Shown here one piece after another: positions 34,272 to 45,350 of a stretch of DNA of 64,000 bases (the stretch's first letter is position 1; every line of letters begins with the position of its first letter). The notes under the pieces are model-generated. The model saw nothing but the letters and a program-made list of their open reading frames with translations. It made no database searches and had not been told where the DNA came from. The position numbers and the translations under genes are program-made. This stretch comes from Gammaproteobacteria bacterium (GTDB lineage: Bacteria > Pseudomonadota > Gammaproteobacteria > JAUZRS01): NCBI GenBank assembly GCA_030949385.1, contig JAUZSP010000008.1:62001-126000 (forward strand). The letters are read 5' to 3'.

Positions 34272-34916
34272 ATGGCAATTGGTGTTATCGGGCGTAAAGC
34301 TGGGATGACTCGCCTCTTTACCGACGACGGTGTTTCGATACCGGTGACGGTGGTTGAGGTTGATCCCAATCGCATTACTCAAGTTCGCAGTAATGAGGTT
34401 GATGGCTATCGCGCCTTACAGGTGACGGTAGGTTCACGTAAAGTCTCGCGCCTGACAAAGGCGGCGGTAGGTCACTTCGCAAAAGCGGGTGTGGAAGCCG
34501 GTCGAGGTTTGTGGGAGTTCCGTTTGGCTGACGGTGAAGGCGAAGATTTGACCCTTGGTGGTCAAATTGACGTCAGCATGTTCGCAGACGGTCAGAAGGT
34601 GGACGTTTCTGGTATCACCATCGGTAAAGGTTTTGCGGGCGCGGTGAAGCGTCACAATTTCCAAATGCAAGATGCAACGCACGGTAACTCTGTGTCGCAT
34701 CGTGCGCCCGGTTCCATCGGTCAAAACCAAACCCCGGGTCGTGTCTTTAAAGGCAAACGCATGGCAGGTCACATGGGCAGTGTTCGTCGCACCATTCAAA
34801 ACCTGCAAGTGGTTCGTGTTGATGCGGAAAGAAACCTGTTGTTGATCAAGGGTTCTGTTCCTGGCTCCAAGAACGGTGACGTTATCGTGCGGCCTGCTGT
34901 TAAGAGCAAGGCATAA
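34272..34916 (+). CDS. rplC: 50S ribosomal protein L3
   Basis: A 214-residue protein near the peptidyl transferase centre. [14 protein letters not shown] begins the protein, and the extension with [33 protein letters not shown] is typical; its Gln is the methylated residue in E. coli. It opens the run rplC to rpsQ. Confidence 0.98.
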   Translation: MAIGVIGRKAGMTRLFTDDGVSIPVTVVEVDPNRITQVRSNEVDGYRALQVTVGSRKVSRLTKAAVGHFAKAGVEAGRGLWEFRLADGEGEDLTLGGQIDVSMFADGQKVDVSGITIGKGFAGAVKRHNFQMQDATHGNSVSHRAPGSIGQNQTPGRVFKGKRMAGHMGSVRRTIQNLQVVRVDAERNLLLIKGSVPGSKNGDVIVRPAVKSKA

Positions 34917-34925
34917 GGGGAGATA

Positions 34926-35528
34926 ATGGAACTCAAAATAGAAAATGGTGCAACCATTGAGCTGAGTGATGTGGCTTTTGGTGGCGACTATAACGAAGCT
35001 CTGGTTCATCAGGTGTTGACCGCGTATTTGGCTGCGGCTCGCAGTGGTACCAAGGCACAGAAAAACCGTTCTGCTGTCAGTGGTGGCGGAGCAAAGCCCT
35101 GGCGTCAAAAAGGCACCGGTCGAGCTCGTGCAGGTACCTCTCGTAGCCCGTTGTGGCGTTCAGGTGGGGTGACTTTTGCAGCCCAGCCGCGCAACTATGA
35201 GCAGAAAGTAAACAAAAAAATGTATCGCGGTGCGATGCGTTCTATTTTCTCTGAACTGCTGCGTCAAGAGCGTTTGGTGTTGGTTGAAAGCCTCTCTTTA
35301 GAAGCGCCCAAGACTCGCATGTTGGCGGCTAGGTTGAAAGAATTGAATGCCAGCCAGGCGTTGATTGTCGCTGATGAAGTGGACGAAAACCTCTATCTGG
35401 CCTCGCGCAACTTGCCTCATGTACATGTGGTTGATGCCACAGCAGTCGAGCCGACCAGTTTGATCGGTTTTGACAAGGTGGTGGTCACCGTTGCAGCGAT
35501 GAAGCAAATTGAGGAGTGGTTGTCATGA
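34926..35528 (+). CDS. rplD: 50S ribosomal protein L4
   Basis: A 200-residue exit-tunnel protein, also the autogenous regulator of the S10 operon in E. coli and an inhibitor of RNase E. The tunnel loop carries [20 protein letters not shown]. The stop overlaps the rplW start (ATGA, 35525-35528). Confidence 0.98.
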   Translation: MELKIENGATIELSDVAFGGDYNEALVHQVLTAYLAAARSGTKAQKNRSAVSGGGAKPWRQKGTGRARAGTSRSPLWRSGGVTFAAQPRNYEQKVNKKMYRGAMRSIFSELLRQERLVLVESLSLEAPKTRMLAARLKELNASQALIVADEVDENLYLASRNLPHVHVVDATAVEPTSLIGFDKVVVTVAAMKQIEEWLS

Positions 35529-35824
35529 ATCAAGAGCGTCTGCTAAACGTCTTGTTGGCGCCTCATGTCTCTGAGAAGAGTGCCATGAATGCCGACGGCA
35601 GTAATCAACACACTTTTAAAGTGACTGTTGATGCCACCAAGCTCGAAGTGAAACGTGCAGTTGAAGACTTGTTTGAAGTTAAAGTCGTTTCGGTTCGTAT
35701 GATGAATGTGAAAGGCAAAAACAAACGTTTTAGTCAGCGGTTGGGCTCACGTCCCAGCTGGAAAAAGGCGATGGTTCGCCTTGCTGACGGTCAAGATGTT
35801 GAATTTGCTGGCATGGGAGGGTAA
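35525..35824 (+). CDS. rplW: 50S ribosomal protein L23
   Basis: A 99-residue protein at the tunnel exit, docking site for trigger factor and [12 protein letters not shown] and the loop [15 protein letters not shown] are typical. ATG 35525 gives a four-base overlap with rplD; an upstream GTG in frame is less likely. Confidence 0.97.
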   Translation: MNQERLLNVLLAPHVSEKSAMNADGSNQHTFKVTVDATKLEVKRAVEDLFEVKVVSVRMMNVKGKNKRFSQRLGSRPSWKKAMVRLADGQDVEFAGMGG

Positions 35825-35830
35825 CGCGTC

Positions 35831-36658
35831 ATGGCTCTGTTAAAAACCAAACCTACTTCTCCCGGTCGTCGCTTTGTTGTTAAGGTTGTTAATCCTGATC
35901 TTTATAAGGGTGAACCCCATCGCGCGCTGGTTGAAGGTAAAAATAAATCCGGCGGGCGTAACAACGCCGGTCGTATCACCACCCGCCATCGTGGCGGTGG
36001 TCACAAACAGCGTTATCGTATTATCGATTTCAAGCGCAACAAAGATGGTATTCCAGCTAAAGTGGAGCGGATTGAATACGATCCCAACCGCAGTGCGAAC
36101 ATTGCTTTATTGTTGTACGCAGACGGTGAACGTCGCTACATGATCGCGCCAAAAGGCGTGAAAGCCGGTGACTCACTGGTTTCTGGTCGTGAAGCTCCGA
36201 TAAAATCCGGTAACTGTTTGCCGCTGAATAATATTCCTGTTGGTTCAACGGTGCATTGCATCGAAATGAAACCTGGCAAGGGTGCTCAAATTGCTCGCAG
36301 TGCTGGCACTTACGCGCAGTTGATTGCTCGTGAAGGTACCTACGCGACGTTGCGTTTGCGTTCCGGCGAGATGCGTAAAGTGTTGTCTGATTGTCGCGCC
36401 ACCTTAGGTGAGGTCGGTAACGGTGAGCACAGTTTACGTAAGCTGGGTAAAGCTGGTGCTAAACGCTGGAAGGGTGTTCGTCCGACGGTTCGTGGTGTTG
36501 CCATGAACCCAGTGGATCATCCGCACGGTGGTGGTGAAGGTCGTACATCAGGTGGGCGTCATCCAGTGTCACCTTGGGGTATGCCAACGAAGGGTTATAA
36601 GACCCGTTCGAACAAGCGTACGGATAAACTCATTGTCCGTCGTCGTAATCGGAAATAA
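35831..36658 (+). CDS. rplB: 50S ribosomal protein L2
   Basis: A 275-residue protein essential for subunit joining and peptidyl transfer. The conserved His of the C-terminal part lies in [15 protein letters not shown], and [14 protein letters not shown] is in the N-terminal part. Normal length. Confidence 0.98.
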   Translation: MALLKTKPTSPGRRFVVKVVNPDLYKGEPHRALVEGKNKSGGRNNAGRITTRHRGGGHKQRYRIIDFKRNKDGIPAKVERIEYDPNRSANIALLLYADGERRYMIAPKGVKAGDSLVSGREAPIKSGNCLPLNNIPVGSTVHCIEMKPGKGAQIARSAGTYAQLIAREGTYATLRLRSGEMRKVLSDCRATLGEVGNGEHSLRKLGKAGAKRWKGVRPTVRGVAMNPVDHPHGGGEGRTSGGRHPVSPWGMPTKGYKTRSNKRTDKLIVRRRNRK

Positions 36659-36670
36659 AAGGGGTCTTAA

Positions 36671-36946
36671 ATGCCACGTTCGTTAAGAAAGGGGCCGTTT
36701 GTAGACGGTCACCTGGTGCGCAAAATTGAAAAAGCGCGCGAAACAAACAACAAGCGTCCAATTAAAACTTGGTCGCGTCGTTCCATGGTTATGCCTGAAA
36801 TGGTGGGTTTCACCATCGCGGTACACAACGGTCGCCAACATGTTCCTGTTTTAATCAGTGAAAACATGGTGGGACATAAACTCGGTGAGTTTGCGTTGAC
36901 ACGTACCTATAAAGGGCATATCGCAGACAAGAAGTCGAAGAGATAG
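36671..36946 (+). CDS. rpsS: 30S ribosomal protein S19
   Basis: A 91-residue 30S head protein forming an intersubunit bridge with S13. It starts [14 protein letters not shown] and contains [16 protein letters not shown] and HNGRQHVPV, all standard. Confidence 0.98.
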   Translation: MPRSLRKGPFVDGHLVRKIEKARETNNKRPIKTWSRRSMVMPEMVGFTIAVHNGRQHVPVLISENMVGHKLGEFALTRTYKGHIADKKSKR

Positions 36947-36957
36947 GGGTTGTCGTC

Positions 36958-37287
36958 ATGCAGGTGAGTGCAAAATTAAGACATGCGCGCATTTCGCCCC
37001 AGAAAGTGCGTTTGGTTGCAGACCAAGTGCGCGGAATGGCGGCAGAACGTGCTTTAGAGTTGCTTTCTTTCAGCACGAAAAAAGCAGCGGTATTGATGAA
37101 AAAGTTGCTTGAGTCGGCAATCGCTAACGCAGAGCACAATGAAGGTGCTGATGTAGATGAGCTGAAAGTGGCCGTGGTTTTTGTTGATGAAGGCCCGATC
37201 TTTAAGCGTTTACGCGCACGTGCTAAGGGGCGTGCGAATCGCATCCTGAAGCGTACCAGTCACATTACCGTGACCGTAGCGGATTAA
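36958..37287 (+). CDS. rplV: 50S ribosomal protein L22
   Basis: A 109-residue exit-tunnel protein, site of macrolide-resistance changes in other bacteria. [17 protein letters not shown] and the C-terminal loop [18 protein letters not shown] are wild type. Confidence 0.98.
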   Translation: MQVSAKLRHARISPQKVRLVADQVRGMAAERALELLSFSTKKAAVLMKKLLESAIANAEHNEGADVDELKVAVVFVDEGPIFKRLRARAKGRANRILKRTSHITVTVAD

Positions 37288-37304
37288 TAAAAAGGCATTT
37301 AGCA

Positions 37305-37991
37305 ATGGGTCAAAAAGTACATCCTATTGGAATTCGCCTCGGTATCTCAGCCGACTGGAATTCAACATGGTATGCGGGCGGTGCAGATTACGCCAAATTC
37401 CTCAATAATGATTTGGACGTGCGTGCGTTTCTGAAAAAGAAACTGGCGCATGCGTCGGTCAGCCGCATTCAAATCAGCCGTTTGGCAGCGTCGATTGTGG
37501 TTACCATCCACACCGCGCGCCCGGGTATCGTTATTGGTAAAAAAGGCGAAGACATCGAACGCTTGCGTCGCGATGTTGCGGGCATGACTGCGCTTAACAT
37601 TAATAACGTTAAGATCAATATCTCCGAAATTCGCAAGCCTGAGCTGGATGCGTTGTTGGTTGCCGAAGGCGTTGCACAGCAGTTGGAGCGTCGTGTGATG
37701 TTCCGTCGTGCGATGAAGCGTGTGATCACCAACACCATGCGCCTTGGTGCACAAGGTGTGAAAATCAATGTCGCTGGTCGTTTGAATGGCGCTGAGATTG
37801 CGCGTCGCGAATGGTATCACGACGGCCGTGTGCCTCTGCATACTCTGCGGGCGGATATCGATTACGGTGTTGCTGAAGCTCATACCACCTACGGTGTGTT
37901 GGGTATCAAAGTTTGGATCTGCAAAGGTGAAGTGTTTGACTTCGAGCAGAAACGGGCGGCGAGCAGCAAAACGAAGTCTGCGGCCAAGTAA
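37305..37991 (+). CDS. rpsC: 30S ribosomal protein S3
   Basis: A 228-residue protein at the mRNA entry site with helicase activity. [13 protein letters not shown] starts it, the KH domain contains [15 protein letters not shown], and [13 protein letters not shown] is in the C-terminal domain. Fourteen bases separate it from rplP. Confidence 0.98.
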   Translation: MGQKVHPIGIRLGISADWNSTWYAGGADYAKFLNNDLDVRAFLKKKLAHASVSRIQISRLAASIVVTIHTARPGIVIGKKGEDIERLRRDVAGMTALNINNVKINISEIRKPELDALLVAEGVAQQLERRVMFRRAMKRVITNTMRLGAQGVKINVAGRLNGAEIARREWYHDGRVPLHTLRADIDYGVAEAHTTYGVLGIKVWICKGEVFDFEQKRAASSKTKSAAK

Positions 37992-38005
37992 GAGGTTATT
38001 GAGTT

Positions 38006-38419
38006 ATGTTGCAGCCAAAACGAACAAAATTTAGAAAACAGCAGAAAGGTCGCAATCGCGGTCTGGCTACTGTTGGTAACAAAGTAAGCTTCGGTGAGTA
38101 TGGCCTTAAGGCGGTTGGACGTGGTAACATCACCGCCCGCCAAATTGAAGCGGCTCGTCGTGCTATGACGCGTCACATTAAGCGTGGCGGTCAAATTTGG
38201 ATTCGGGTGTTTCCCGATACCCCCATTACCAAAAAGCCTATCGAGGTTCGCCAAGGTAAAGGTAAGGGTAATGTTGAATATTGGGTGGCAAAAGTTCGTC
38301 CCGGTTTCGTTCTTTATGAGATGGAAGGGGTGACTGAGGAAATTGCACGTCAGGCGTTTCGTCTGGCAGCAGCTAAATTGCCAATTCAAACCACATTTGT
38401 GAATCGGACGGTGATGTAA
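38006..38419 (+). CDS. rplP: 50S ribosomal protein L16
   Basis: A 137-residue protein near the A site. [19 protein letters not shown] at the N-terminus and [20 protein letters not shown] in the middle are typical. Its stop shares one base with the rpmC start (TAATG). Confidence 0.98.
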   Translation: MLQPKRTKFRKQQKGRNRGLATVGNKVSFGEYGLKAVGRGNITARQIEAARRAMTRHIKRGGQIWIRVFPDTPITKKPIEVRQGKGKGNVEYWVAKVRPGFVLYEMEGVTEEIARQAFRLAAAKLPIQTTFVNRTVM

Positions 38420-38622
38420 TGAAGGTCAGCGAATTACGGGCAAAGTCCTCTGATGAGCTTAAAGAAGAGTTGATCTCTCTGTTACGTGAGCAATTTAATT
38501 TGCGTATGCAGAAGGGTGGCGGACAGATGCCGCGTCCCGATCAATTCCAGAAAGTTCGGAAAAGTATTGCCAGAGTGAAAACTCTGATTGGTGAAAAACG
38601 TACAACAGGTGTGGGTCAATGA
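38419..38622 (+). CDS. rpmC: 50S ribosomal protein L29
   Basis: A 67-residue two-helix protein at the tunnel exit. [28 protein letters not shown] is the family core. It overlaps rplP by one base and rpsQ by four (ATGA at 38619-38622). Confidence 0.97.
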   Translation: MKVSELRAKSSDELKEELISLLREQFNLRMQKGGGQMPRPDQFQKVRKSIARVKTLIGEKRTTGVGQ

Positions 38623-38879
38623 GCGCTGATAGCAAATTGCACCGTACGCTTACCGGGCGTGTCGTAAGCGATAAGATGGAAAAAAGCGCTGTTGTGCTGA
38701 TCGAGCGCACGGTGAAACATCCTGTTTACGGTAAGTTCATTAAGCGTTCGAACAAGTTCCATGTCCATGATGCTGATAATGAGTGTCAAACTGGTGATAT
38801 GGTGATTATTGAAGAGTGTCGTCCAATGTCTAAAACCAAATCTTGGCGTTTGGTTAAAGTTTTGGTTAAGGCAAGTTAA
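38619..38879 (+). CDS. rpsQ: 30S ribosomal protein S17
   Basis: An 86-residue OB-fold protein of the 30S body. The [18 protein letters not shown] and [15 protein letters not shown] segments identify it. Last gene before the rplN start, 39 bp on. Confidence 0.98.
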   Translation: MSADSKLHRTLTGRVVSDKMEKSAVVLIERTVKHPVYGKFIKRSNKFHVHDADNECQTGDMVIIEECRPMSKTKSWRLVKVLVKAS

Positions 38880-38918
38880 ACTGGCTTTTGATGCTTAAAT
38901 TCTGATTGGGAAAATGTC

Positions 38919-39287
38919 ATGATACAAATGCAGACAGTCCTCAATGCTGCTGATAACAGCGGCGCGCGTAAGGTGCAATGCATTAAAGTGTTGGGCGGTT
39001 CGCACCGTCGCTACGCGCGCATTGGGGATATCATTAAGGTTAGCGTCAAAGACGCTATTCCTCGCGGTAAAGTAAAAAAGGGTGATGTCTACAACGCCGT
39101 TGTAGTGCGTACCGCTAAAGGCGTACGTCGTTCTGATGGTTCGACTATTCGTTTTGATGGCAACGCCGCTGTGTTGTTGAACAGCAAGTTGGAGCCGATT
39201 GGTACCCGCATTTTTGGTCCAGTGACTCGTGAGCTTCGTGGCGAACGTTTTATGAAGATCGTTTCATTAGCGCCTGAAGTGCTTTAA
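38919..39287 (+). CDS. rplN: 50S ribosomal protein L14
   Basis: A 122-residue protein at the subunit interface. [18 protein letters not shown] begins it, and the [19 protein letters not shown] block is standard. It is the first gene of the spc order. Confidence 0.98.
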   Translation: MIQMQTVLNAADNSGARKVQCIKVLGGSHRRYARIGDIIKVSVKDAIPRGKVKKGDVYNAVVVRTAKGVRRSDGSTIRFDGNAAVLLNSKLEPIGTRIFGPVTRELRGERFMKIVSLAPEVL

Positions 39288-39301
39288 CGGGAGCCGACGT
39301 T

Positions 39302-39619
39302 ATGCGTAAAATTAAAAAAGGTGATGACGTTATTGTTATCACTGGAAAAGACAAAGGTCGGCGCGGTTCTGTGCTGCGTGTTTTAGCCAATCAACGTCTG
39401 TTTGTTGAAGGCGTGAACATGGTGAAAAAACACACCAAGCCGAACCCAGGCCGTAGTGTTGCGGGTGGTATCGTAGAGCAAGAAGCCTCTATGAACAGCT
39501 CCAATGTTATGTTGTTTAACCCCTCAAAAAATGCAGGCGACCGTGTTGGTATCAAGACTCTGGAAGACGGAAAGAAAGTCCGTTATTTCAAGTCCAACGG
39601 CGAAGTTGTGGATGCGTAG
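39302..39619 (+). CDS. rplX: 50S ribosomal protein L24
   Basis: A 105-residue assembly initiator with a KOW motif ([21 protein letters not shown]) and the [15 protein letters not shown] segment. Fourteen bases follow rplN. Confidence 0.98.
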   Translation: MRKIKKGDDVIVITGKDKGRRGSVLRVLANQRLFVEGVNMVKKHTKPNPGRSVAGGIVEQEASMNSSNVMLFNPSKNAGDRVGIKTLEDGKKVRYFKSNGEVVDA

Positions 39620-39626
39620 GTAGAGA

Positions 39627-40169
39627 ATGATGGCTAGGTTACACACACTTTATAAAGAGACGATTGCCCAGAAATTGCAGGACGAGCTTGGTTTAAAAAG
39701 CTCCATGTCTGTTCCCAGGATCGAAAAGATCACCTTGAATATGGGTTTGGGTGAGGCGGTTGGCGACAAAAAAATTATTGAGCATGCGGTTGCAGATATG
39801 ACCAAAATTGCCGGTCAAAAACCGGTGGTTACTTATGCTCGTAAATCCATCGCGGGTTTTAAAATTCGTGATGATATGGCGATTGGCTGTAAAGTAACGT
39901 TGCAGCGCAACCGCATGTATGAGTTTCTTGATCGTTTGATCAATATCTCTATTCCACGTATTCGTGATTTCCGTGGTTTAAACCCGAAATCGTTCGATGG
40001 TCGTGGTAATTACAGCATGGGTGTGAAGGAACAGATCATCTTCCCCGAAATCGATTATGATAAAATCGATAAATTGCGTGGGATGGATATTGCCATTACG
40101 ACCTCTGCGAAAACCGATGATGAGGCTCGTGCGTTATTAAAAGCCTTCAGTTTTCCATTTAGGCAGTAA
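39627..40169 (+). CDS. rplE: 50S ribosomal protein L5
   Basis: A 180-residue protein contacting 5S rRNA and P-site t[19 protein letters not shown] and [17 protein letters not shown] are typical. Two adjacent ATGs (39627 and 39630) both suit the AGGTAGAG ribosome binding site. In E. coli, S8 represses spc translation near this start; I could not define that structure here. Confidence 0.98.
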   Translation: MMARLHTLYKETIAQKLQDELGLKSSMSVPRIEKITLNMGLGEAVGDKKIIEHAVADMTKIAGQKPVVTYARKSIAGFKIRDDMAIGCKVTLQRNRMYEFLDRLINISIPRIRDFRGLNPKSFDGRGNYSMGVKEQIIFPEIDYDKIDKLRGMDIAITTSAKTDDEARALLKAFSFPFRQ

Positions 40170-40179
40170 GGGGTTAGTC

Positions 40180-40485
40180 ATGGCAAAAGTATCTATGATT
40201 CAACGTGAACTAAAACGCACCAAATTGGTGGCGCGTTATAAAGTGAAGCGTGATGCACTCAAAGCGACCATTGCAGATAAAAACGTTGCTTACGAAGAAC
40301 GTATGTTAGCAGTGGCAGAGTTACAGGCATTGCCGCGTGATTCCAGTCCCGTTCGCGGGCGTAATCGCTGTCGGATTACGGGTCGGCCACACGGTTTTTA
40401 CCGTAAATTTGGTCTGGGGCGTAATAAATTACGCGAAGCCGCCATGCGTGGCGACATTCCAGGTCTGGTTAAAGCCAGCTGGTAA
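40180..40485 (+). CDS. rpsN: 30S ribosomal protein S14
   Basis: A 101-residue head protein of the long, zinc-free type, as it lacks the CxxC pairs of the short form. [26 protein letters not shown] is the conserved C-terminal part. Confidence 0.98.
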   Translation: MAKVSMIQRELKRTKLVARYKVKRDALKATIADKNVAYEERMLAVAELQALPRDSSPVRGRNRCRITGRPHGFYRKFGLGRNKLREAAMRGDIPGLVKASW

Positions 40486-40518
40486 CGGTTGCGAAACAGG
40501 TTTTAGGGGTAAATTATC

Positions 40519-40914
40519 ATGAGTATGTCAGATCCTATTGCTGATATGCTAACCCGGATTCGAAACGGGCAAGCACGAAATAAAGCATCGGTCAGTATGC
40601 CATCTTCTACCAAGAAGTTGGCTGTTGCCGCTGTGTTGAAAGACGAAGGTTATGTCGCCGATTTTTCTGTGGAAAAAGACGGTGTAAAAAGCACATTGAG
40701 CATCAGCTTGAAATACTACGATGGCAGGCCTGTCATTGATACCATCAAGCGCGTAAGTCGTCCCGGTCTTCGTATTTTGAAATCGAAGTCTGAGTTGCCG
40801 CAAGTGCTCGGTGGTTTGGGTGTTGCCATTATCTCTACTTCTCGCGGCGTGATGAGTGATCGTCAAGCGCGGGCAGAAGGGCATGGCGGCGAAGTCTTGT
40901 GCTTTGTGTCTTAA
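40519..40914 (+). CDS. rpsH: 30S ribosomal protein S8
   Basis: A 131-residue rRNA-binding protein and, in E. coli, the repressor of the spc operon. It starts [18 protein letters not shown] and ends with the [20 protein letters not shown] segment. Confidence 0.98.
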   Translation: MSMSDPIADMLTRIRNGQARNKASVSMPSSTKKLAVAAVLKDEGYVADFSVEKDGVKSTLSISLKYYDGRPVIDTIKRVSRPGLRILKSKSELPQVLGGLGVAIISTSRGVMSDRQARAEGHGGEVLCFVS

Positions 40915-40925
40915 GGTAGCGAACA

Positions 40926-41459
40926 ATGTCCCGAGTTGCTAAACAACCTATACAAATTCCAACTGGTGTTGAAGTTAACATCAGTGGTCAGACCGTCGCG
41001 GCCAAAGGCCCCCTCGGTGCTGCTGAAATGGAAGTCCACAATATTGTGGAAATCGCTTCCAATGATGGCATATTGAGCTGCAGCCCAAAAAGTGCGGATA
41101 AAAAGTCCAATGCGATGGCAGGTACCATGCGTGCATTAATGCACAACTTGGTGACTGGCGTGAGTAAAGGCTTTGAGAAAAAACTGATTCTGAAAGGCAT
41201 CGGTTATCGTGCTCAAGCGAAAGGCAGTGTGCTGAATTTGACCTTGGGTTTTTCTCACCCAGTTAATTTTTCTGTGCCAGATGGCATTACTGTCGAGACT
41301 CCAAGTCAGACGGAAATCGTGGTGAAGGGTGTCAATAAGCAGGTGGTCGGCCAAGTGGCGGCAAACATCCGCGCGTATCGTCCACCCGAGCCTTACAAAG
41401 GCAAAGGTGTTCGTTATATTGACGAGCAGGTTGTCATGAAAGACGCCAAGAAAAAATAG
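40926..41459 (+). CDS. rplF: 50S ribosomal protein L6
   Basis: A 177-residue two-domain protein near the factor-binding site. The C-terminal RAYRPPEPYKGKGVRYIDE signature is intact. Eleven bases separate it from rpsH. Confidence 0.98.
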   Translation: MSRVAKQPIQIPTGVEVNISGQTVAAKGPLGAAEMEVHNIVEIASNDGILSCSPKSADKKSNAMAGTMRALMHNLVTGVSKGFEKKLILKGIGYRAQAKGSVLNLTLGFSHPVNFSVPDGITVETPSQTEIVVKGVNKQVVGQVAANIRAYRPPEPYKGKGVRYIDEQVVMKDAKKK

Positions 41460-41490
41460 CGTTTAACCTTATACATCGTAGAGTCTCGAT

Positions 41491-41844
41491 ATGGATAAAA
41501 AATCAAGCAGATTGCGCCGCTCTAAAAAAGCGAGAGCAAAGATAAGTGAGCTTGGCGCTCACCGTCTGAGTGTGCATCGCACACCACGACACATTTATGC
41601 ACAGGTTATTGCGCCTGACGGTTCGACCGTCTTAGCAGCAGCCTCAACCTTGCAAGCAGATGTTCGTGAAGGCCTCGGGTCTACTGGCAACATTGAAGCA
41701 GCGCAAAAAGTGGGTAAAACCGTAGCAGAGAAAACCAAAGCTGCTGGTATTACCAAGGTGGCATTTGATCGCTCCGGGTTTAGATACCACGGTCGTGTGA
41801 AGGCTTTGGCAGAAGCAGCACGCGAAAGCGGCTTAGAATTCTGA
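41491..41844 (+). CDS. rplR: 50S ribosomal protein L18
   Basis: A 117-residue 5S rRNA-binding protein. [16 protein letters not shown] and the C-terminal [21 protein letters not shown] block identify it. Confidence 0.98.
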   Translation: MDKKSSRLRRSKKARAKISELGAHRLSVHRTPRHIYAQVIAPDGSTVLAAASTLQADVREGLGSTGNIEAAQKVGKTVAEKTKAAGITKVAFDRSGFRYHGRVKALAEAARESGLEF

Positions 41845-41855
41845 GGTAAATCAGT

Positions 41856-42374
41856 ATGGCAAATCCAAATTCAAACAGAGACAACAATGACAGCAGCGAT
41901 GGCATGCTGGAAAAGTTGGTCAGCGTTAATCGTGTGGCAAAAGTGGTTAAGGGTGGTCGTCAATTCGGCTTCACTGCTTTGACCGTGGTTGGTGACGGTA
42001 ACGGTAAAGTCGGTTTTGGCTACGGCAAAGCACGTGAAGTGCCTGCTGCGATCCAAAAAGCGATGGAAAAAGCGCGTAAAAATATGCGCAGTGTGCCTTT
42101 GAACGACGGCACTTTGCAATACGCGATGACTGCGCGTCACGGCGCAGCTCGTGTTTATATGCAACCTGCTTCTGCGGGTACCGGTATCATTGCCGGTGGT
42201 GCAATGCGGGCGGTTTTTGAGGCGGTCGGGGTTAGAAACGTACTGGCAAAAATCATCGGTACGCAAAATCCGATTAACGTTGTGCGTGCAACGGTGAGTG
42301 GTTTGACAGAAATGTCCTCACCTGAGCAGATTGCTGCCAAACGCGGCAAAACGGTCGAAGAAATTCAGGGTTAA
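41856..42374 (+). CDS. rpsE: 30S ribosomal protein S5
   Basis: A 172-residue protein at the mRNA entry, involved in accuracy. [19 protein letters not shown] and [15 protein letters not shown] are the double-stranded RNA-binding domain; the C-terminal domain follows. Confidence 0.98.
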   Translation: MANPNSNRDNNDSSDGMLEKLVSVNRVAKVVKGGRQFGFTALTVVGDGNGKVGFGYGKAREVPAAIQKAMEKARKNMRSVPLNDGTLQYAMTARHGAARVYMQPASAGTGIIAGGAMRAVFEAVGVRNVLAKIIGTQNPINVVRATVSGLTEMSSPEQIAAKRGKTVEEIQG

Positions 42375-42378
42375 TACC

Positions 42379-42564
42379 ATGTCCGATAACAAAATTAAGG
42401 TTACCTTGGTGCGCAGCATCAACGGTCGTCTGAAAAAACACAAAGCGTGTGTTGCTGGTTTGGGGTTACGGCGAATGCATCAATGCATTGATGTCAATGA
42501 TACCCCTGAAAATCGCGGCATGATTCATAAAGTTTCCTACATGCTGAAAGTAGAGGAAGCCTAA
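42379..42564 (+). CDS. rpmD: 50S ribosomal protein L30
   Basis: A 61-residue protein. The start is ATG 42379, four bases after the rpsE stop; a frame from 42331 would overlap rpsE and is not the gene. [19 protein letters not shown] and LGLRRMHQ are typical. Confidence 0.97.
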   Translation: MSDNKIKVTLVRSINGRLKKHKACVAGLGLRRMHQCIDVNDTPENRGMIHKVSYMLKVEEA

Positions 42565-42565
42565 G

Positions 42566-43000
42566 ATGCGATTAAATGAAATTAAACCTGCCGTTGGCAG
42601 TAAATTTAATGCCAAGCGTGTGGGTCGTGGTATTGGCTCCGGTTATGGAAAAACCTGTGGTCGTGGCCATAAAGGTCAAAAATCACGCTCTGGTGGTTTC
42701 CACAAAGTCGGTTTCGAAGGCGGTCAAATGCCTTTGCAACGTCGTCTGCCAAAAGTCGGTTTTAGCTCGCGCAGCGGTCGTTATAAAGCCGAAGTGCGTT
42801 TGAATGAACTGCAACTGGTTGACGGTGACGTGATTAACTTGGACAGTTTGAAAGCGGCCAATGTGATTGGCAACCACATCAAACAGGCAAAAGTGATGTT
42901 GTCGGGCAGCGTTGATAAGGCGTTTACCTTGCAAGGCATTCAGGCGAGCAAAGGTGCGCGTGAAGCGATTGAAGCGGCTGGCGGAAAAATCGAGGATTAA
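42566..43000 (+). CDS. rplO: 50S ribosomal protein L15
   Basis: A 144-residue late-assembly protein. [21 protein letters not shown] and [15 protein letters not shown] are standard. One base after rpmD and three before secY. Confidence 0.98.
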   Translation: MRLNEIKPAVGSKFNAKRVGRGIGSGYGKTCGRGHKGQKSRSGGFHKVGFEGGQMPLQRRLPKVGFSSRSGRYKAEVRLNELQLVDGDVINLDSLKAANVIGNHIKQAKVMLSGSVDKAFTLQGIQASKGAREAIEAAGGKIED

Positions 43001-43003
43001 CTC

Positions 43004-44353
43004 TTGGCTAAGGCATCAGCAGCAAGTGGTGGATTAGGCGCGTTGGGAAAATCCAGCGAATTGCGTCAGCGACTCTTTTTTGTCCTGATTGCGATTGTGA
43101 TTTTTCGCGTCGGTACACATATTACTATTCCAGGTATTGATCCGCATGTAATGGCTTCGTTGTTTGAACAGCAACGTGGCAGCATTCTGGACATGTTTAA
43201 TATGTTTTCCGGTGGTGCTTTGGAGCGCATGTCTATTTTTGCGCTGGGCATTATGCCTTACATTTCTGCCTCTATTATTATGCAGTTGATGACCCATGTG
43301 TTGCCGTCGCTGGAGCAGTTGCGTAAAGAGGGTGAAAGTGGTCAACGTAAGATCACCACTTATACCCGTTACGGCACTTTGGCTCTGGCCAGTTTCCAAT
43401 CCATCGGGGTTGCGATTGCGCTACAAGGGCAGCAGGTCGGTGCAGCACCACTGGTGTATAACGGTGGTTTTAGTTTTGTTTTCACTGCTGCGGTGACTTT
43501 GGTTACCGGTACCATGTTTTTAATGTGGTTGGGTGAGCAGGTGACAGAACGGGGTATCGGTAACGGTATTTCGACTTTGATTTTTGCTGGTATTGTGGCG
43601 GGTCTGCCTTCTGCGGTGGGTGGTACCTTAGAGCTTTCCAGTACCGGTGAGTTGAGCGCAGGCATTGTGATTCTTTTGTTTGCCTTGGCTTTAGCGGTAA
43701 CCGCTTTTGTAATTTTTGTTGAACGTGGTCAGCGCCGAATTACGGTGAATTACGCCAAACGTCAACAGGGTCGCAAAGTGTATGCAGCGCAGAGCAGTCA
43801 TCTGCCCTTGAAGATTAATATGGCGGGAGTGATTCCGCCGATTTTTGCTTCCAGTATTATTCTGTTCCCAGCAACGTTGGGGGATTGGGTTGGACGTAAT
43901 GATGGTATGGAGTGGTTGCAAGACATTGTTGCTGGGATTTCGCCAGGACAACCGTTGTACGTAATGCTTTATGCTGCTGCGATTATATTTTTCTGTTTCT
44001 TTTATACCGCTCTGGTCTTTAATTCTAGAGATACGGCGGATAATTTGAAAAAGTCGGGTGCTTTTATTCCAGGCATTCGCCCCGGTGAACAGACCGCTAA
44101 GTACATTGATGGGGTTATGACGCGTTTGACGCTGATTGGTGCCACGTACATTACAGCGGTTTGTTTGCTGCCGGAGTTTTTGATTTTATATTGGAATGTA
44201 CCGTTCTATTTTGGTGGTACTTCGTTGTTGATCATCGTTGTGGTGATCATGGATTTCATGGCCCAGGTGCAATCACATTTGATGACGCATCAATACGATA
44301 GTCTGATGAAAAAGGCTAACTTAAAAGGCTATGGTGGCACTGGTTTACGCTGA
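43004..44353 (+). CDS. secY: Preprotein translocase subunit SecY
   Basis: A 449-residue membrane protein with ten helices, the core of the Sec channel. [19 protein letters not shown] opens it, the plug region has the [18 protein letters not shown] helix, and the cytoplasmic loops bear [11 protein letters not shown], which binds SecA and ribosomes. It appears to start with TTG 43004, which is rare but keeps the normal N-terminus. Confidence 0.97.
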   Translation: MAKASAASGGLGALGKSSELRQRLFFVLIAIVIFRVGTHITIPGIDPHVMASLFEQQRGSILDMFNMFSGGALERMSIFALGIMPYISASIIMQLMTHVLPSLEQLRKEGESGQRKITTYTRYGTLALASFQSIGVAIALQGQQVGAAPLVYNGGFSFVFTAAVTLVTGTMFLMWLGEQVTERGIGNGISTLIFAGIVAGLPSAVGGTLELSSTGELSAGIVILLFALALAVTAFVIFVERGQRRITVNYAKRQQGRKVYAAQSSHLPLKINMAGVIPPIFASSIILFPATLGDWVGRNDGMEWLQDIVAGISPGQPLYVMLYAAAIIFFCFFYTALVFNSRDTADNLKKSGAFIPGIRPGEQTAKYIDGVMTRLTLIGATYITAVCLLPEFLILYWNVPFYFGGTSLLIIVVVIMDFMAQVQSHLMTHQYDSLMKKANLKGYGGTGLR

Positions 44354-44376
44354 GTGTTGCTGGCGTAGGAGTTGAA

Positions 44377-44490
44377 ATGAAAGTTCGTGCTTCGGTTAAA
44401 AAGATTTGTCGTAATTGTAAAGTGGTTCGCCGTAAAGGTGTTGTGCGTGTGATCTGTAAAGATCCTAGGCATAAACAACGTCAAGGTTAA
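44377..44490 (+). CDS. rpmJ: 50S ribosomal protein L36
   Basis: A 37-residue protein between secY and rpsM, the usual place. The zinc ligands Cys11, Cys14, Cys27 and His32 are all present, so this is the zinc-binding (C+) form. It starts [15 protein letters not shown] with AGGAG upstream. Confidence 0.95.
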   Translation: MKVRASVKKICRNCKVVRRKGVVRVICKDPRHKQRQG

Positions 44491-44515
44491 ACTTATTACA
44501 ATTTTGTGTTGATTT

Positions 44516-44549
44516 GGAAAGCCTGGTACCGTAAGATGCCGGGTTTTCC
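44516..44549 (+). promoter_or_regulatory. Structured leader before rpsM, possible S4-binding site
   Basis: GGAAAGCCTGG pairs imperfectly with CCGGGTTTTCC, forming a stem ending 22 bases before the rpsM start. In E. coli, S4 represses the alpha operon at a pseudoknot in this position. The pseudoknot itself is not shown here. Confidence 0.4.
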
Positions 44550-44571
44550 GCTGTCTCAGGGAGACTGTTTT

Positions 44572-44928
44572 ATGACCCGCATTGCAGGTATAAACATACC
44601 CGTAAATAAGCATGCTTGGGTGGCATTGACCTCTATCTATGGTATTGGTCGTACCCGTGCATACGCTGTTTGTGGTGCAGCTGGCGTCGCTTCTGATCGT
44701 AAAATTCGCGATCTGTTAGAAGACGAAGTCGAAAAGCTGCGTATCGAGGTTGGTAAATTTACCGTCGAAGGTGATCTTCGTCGTGAAGTTTCCATGAATA
44801 TTAAACGCTTGATGGACTTGGGTTCATATCGTGGTATTCGTCATCGTCGAGGCTTGCCTCTGCGTGGACAACGTACCCGTACGAACGCACGCACCCGTAA
44901 AGGGCCGCGTAGAGCGATCAAGAAGTAA
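44572..44928 (+). CDS. rpsM: 30S ribosomal protein S13
   Basis: A 118-residue head protein contacting P-site tRNA. ATG 44572 follows CAGGGAG, and [14 protein letters not shown] is the normal start; the longer frame from 44506 runs through the leader. [22 protein letters not shown] is the conserved tail. Confidence 0.98.
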   Translation: MTRIAGINIPVNKHAWVALTSIYGIGRTRAYAVCGAAGVASDRKIRDLLEDEVEKLRIEVGKFTVEGDLRREVSMNIKRLMDLGSYRGIRHRRGLPLRGQRTRTNARTRKGPRRAIKK

Positions 44929-44955
44929 TTCGCATTTGCTAAAGAGTGATTACTA

Positions 44956-45339
44956 ATGGCTAAGGCTGGTACCCGTAAGAAAATTAAAAAGGTCGTGACC
45001 GATGGCATCGCCCACGTTCACGCCTCTTTTAACAATACAATCGTCATGATCACCGATCGTCAAGGCAATGCCCTTTCATGGGCAACCGCTGGCGGATCTG
45101 GTTTCCGTGGTTCTCGTAAGAGCACCCCCTTTGCAGCCCAGGTAGCTGCAGAGCGCGCAGGCACTGCTGCCCAAGATTATGGCTTGAAAAACCTAGATGT
45201 CCGAGTTAAGGGTCCAGGTCCAGGTCGTGATTCCGCAGTACGCTCTTTGCATAATGTCGGGTTCAAGATTAATAGCATCACTGATGTTACCCCGATACCG
45301 CATAACGGTTGCCGTCCACCTAAACGACGTCGCGTCTAA
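44956..45339 (+). CDS. rpsK: 30S ribosomal protein S11
   Basis: A 127-residue platform protein. [17 protein letters not shown] and the C-terminal [18 protein letters not shown] are typical. Confidence 0.98.
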   Translation: MAKAGTRKKIKKVVTDGIAHVHASFNNTIVMITDRQGNALSWATAGGSGFRGSRKSTPFAAQVAAERAGTAAQDYGLKNLDVRVKGPGPGRDSAVRSLHNVGFKINSITDVTPIPHNGCRPPKRRRV

Positions 45340-45350
45340 GGAGTTTTATT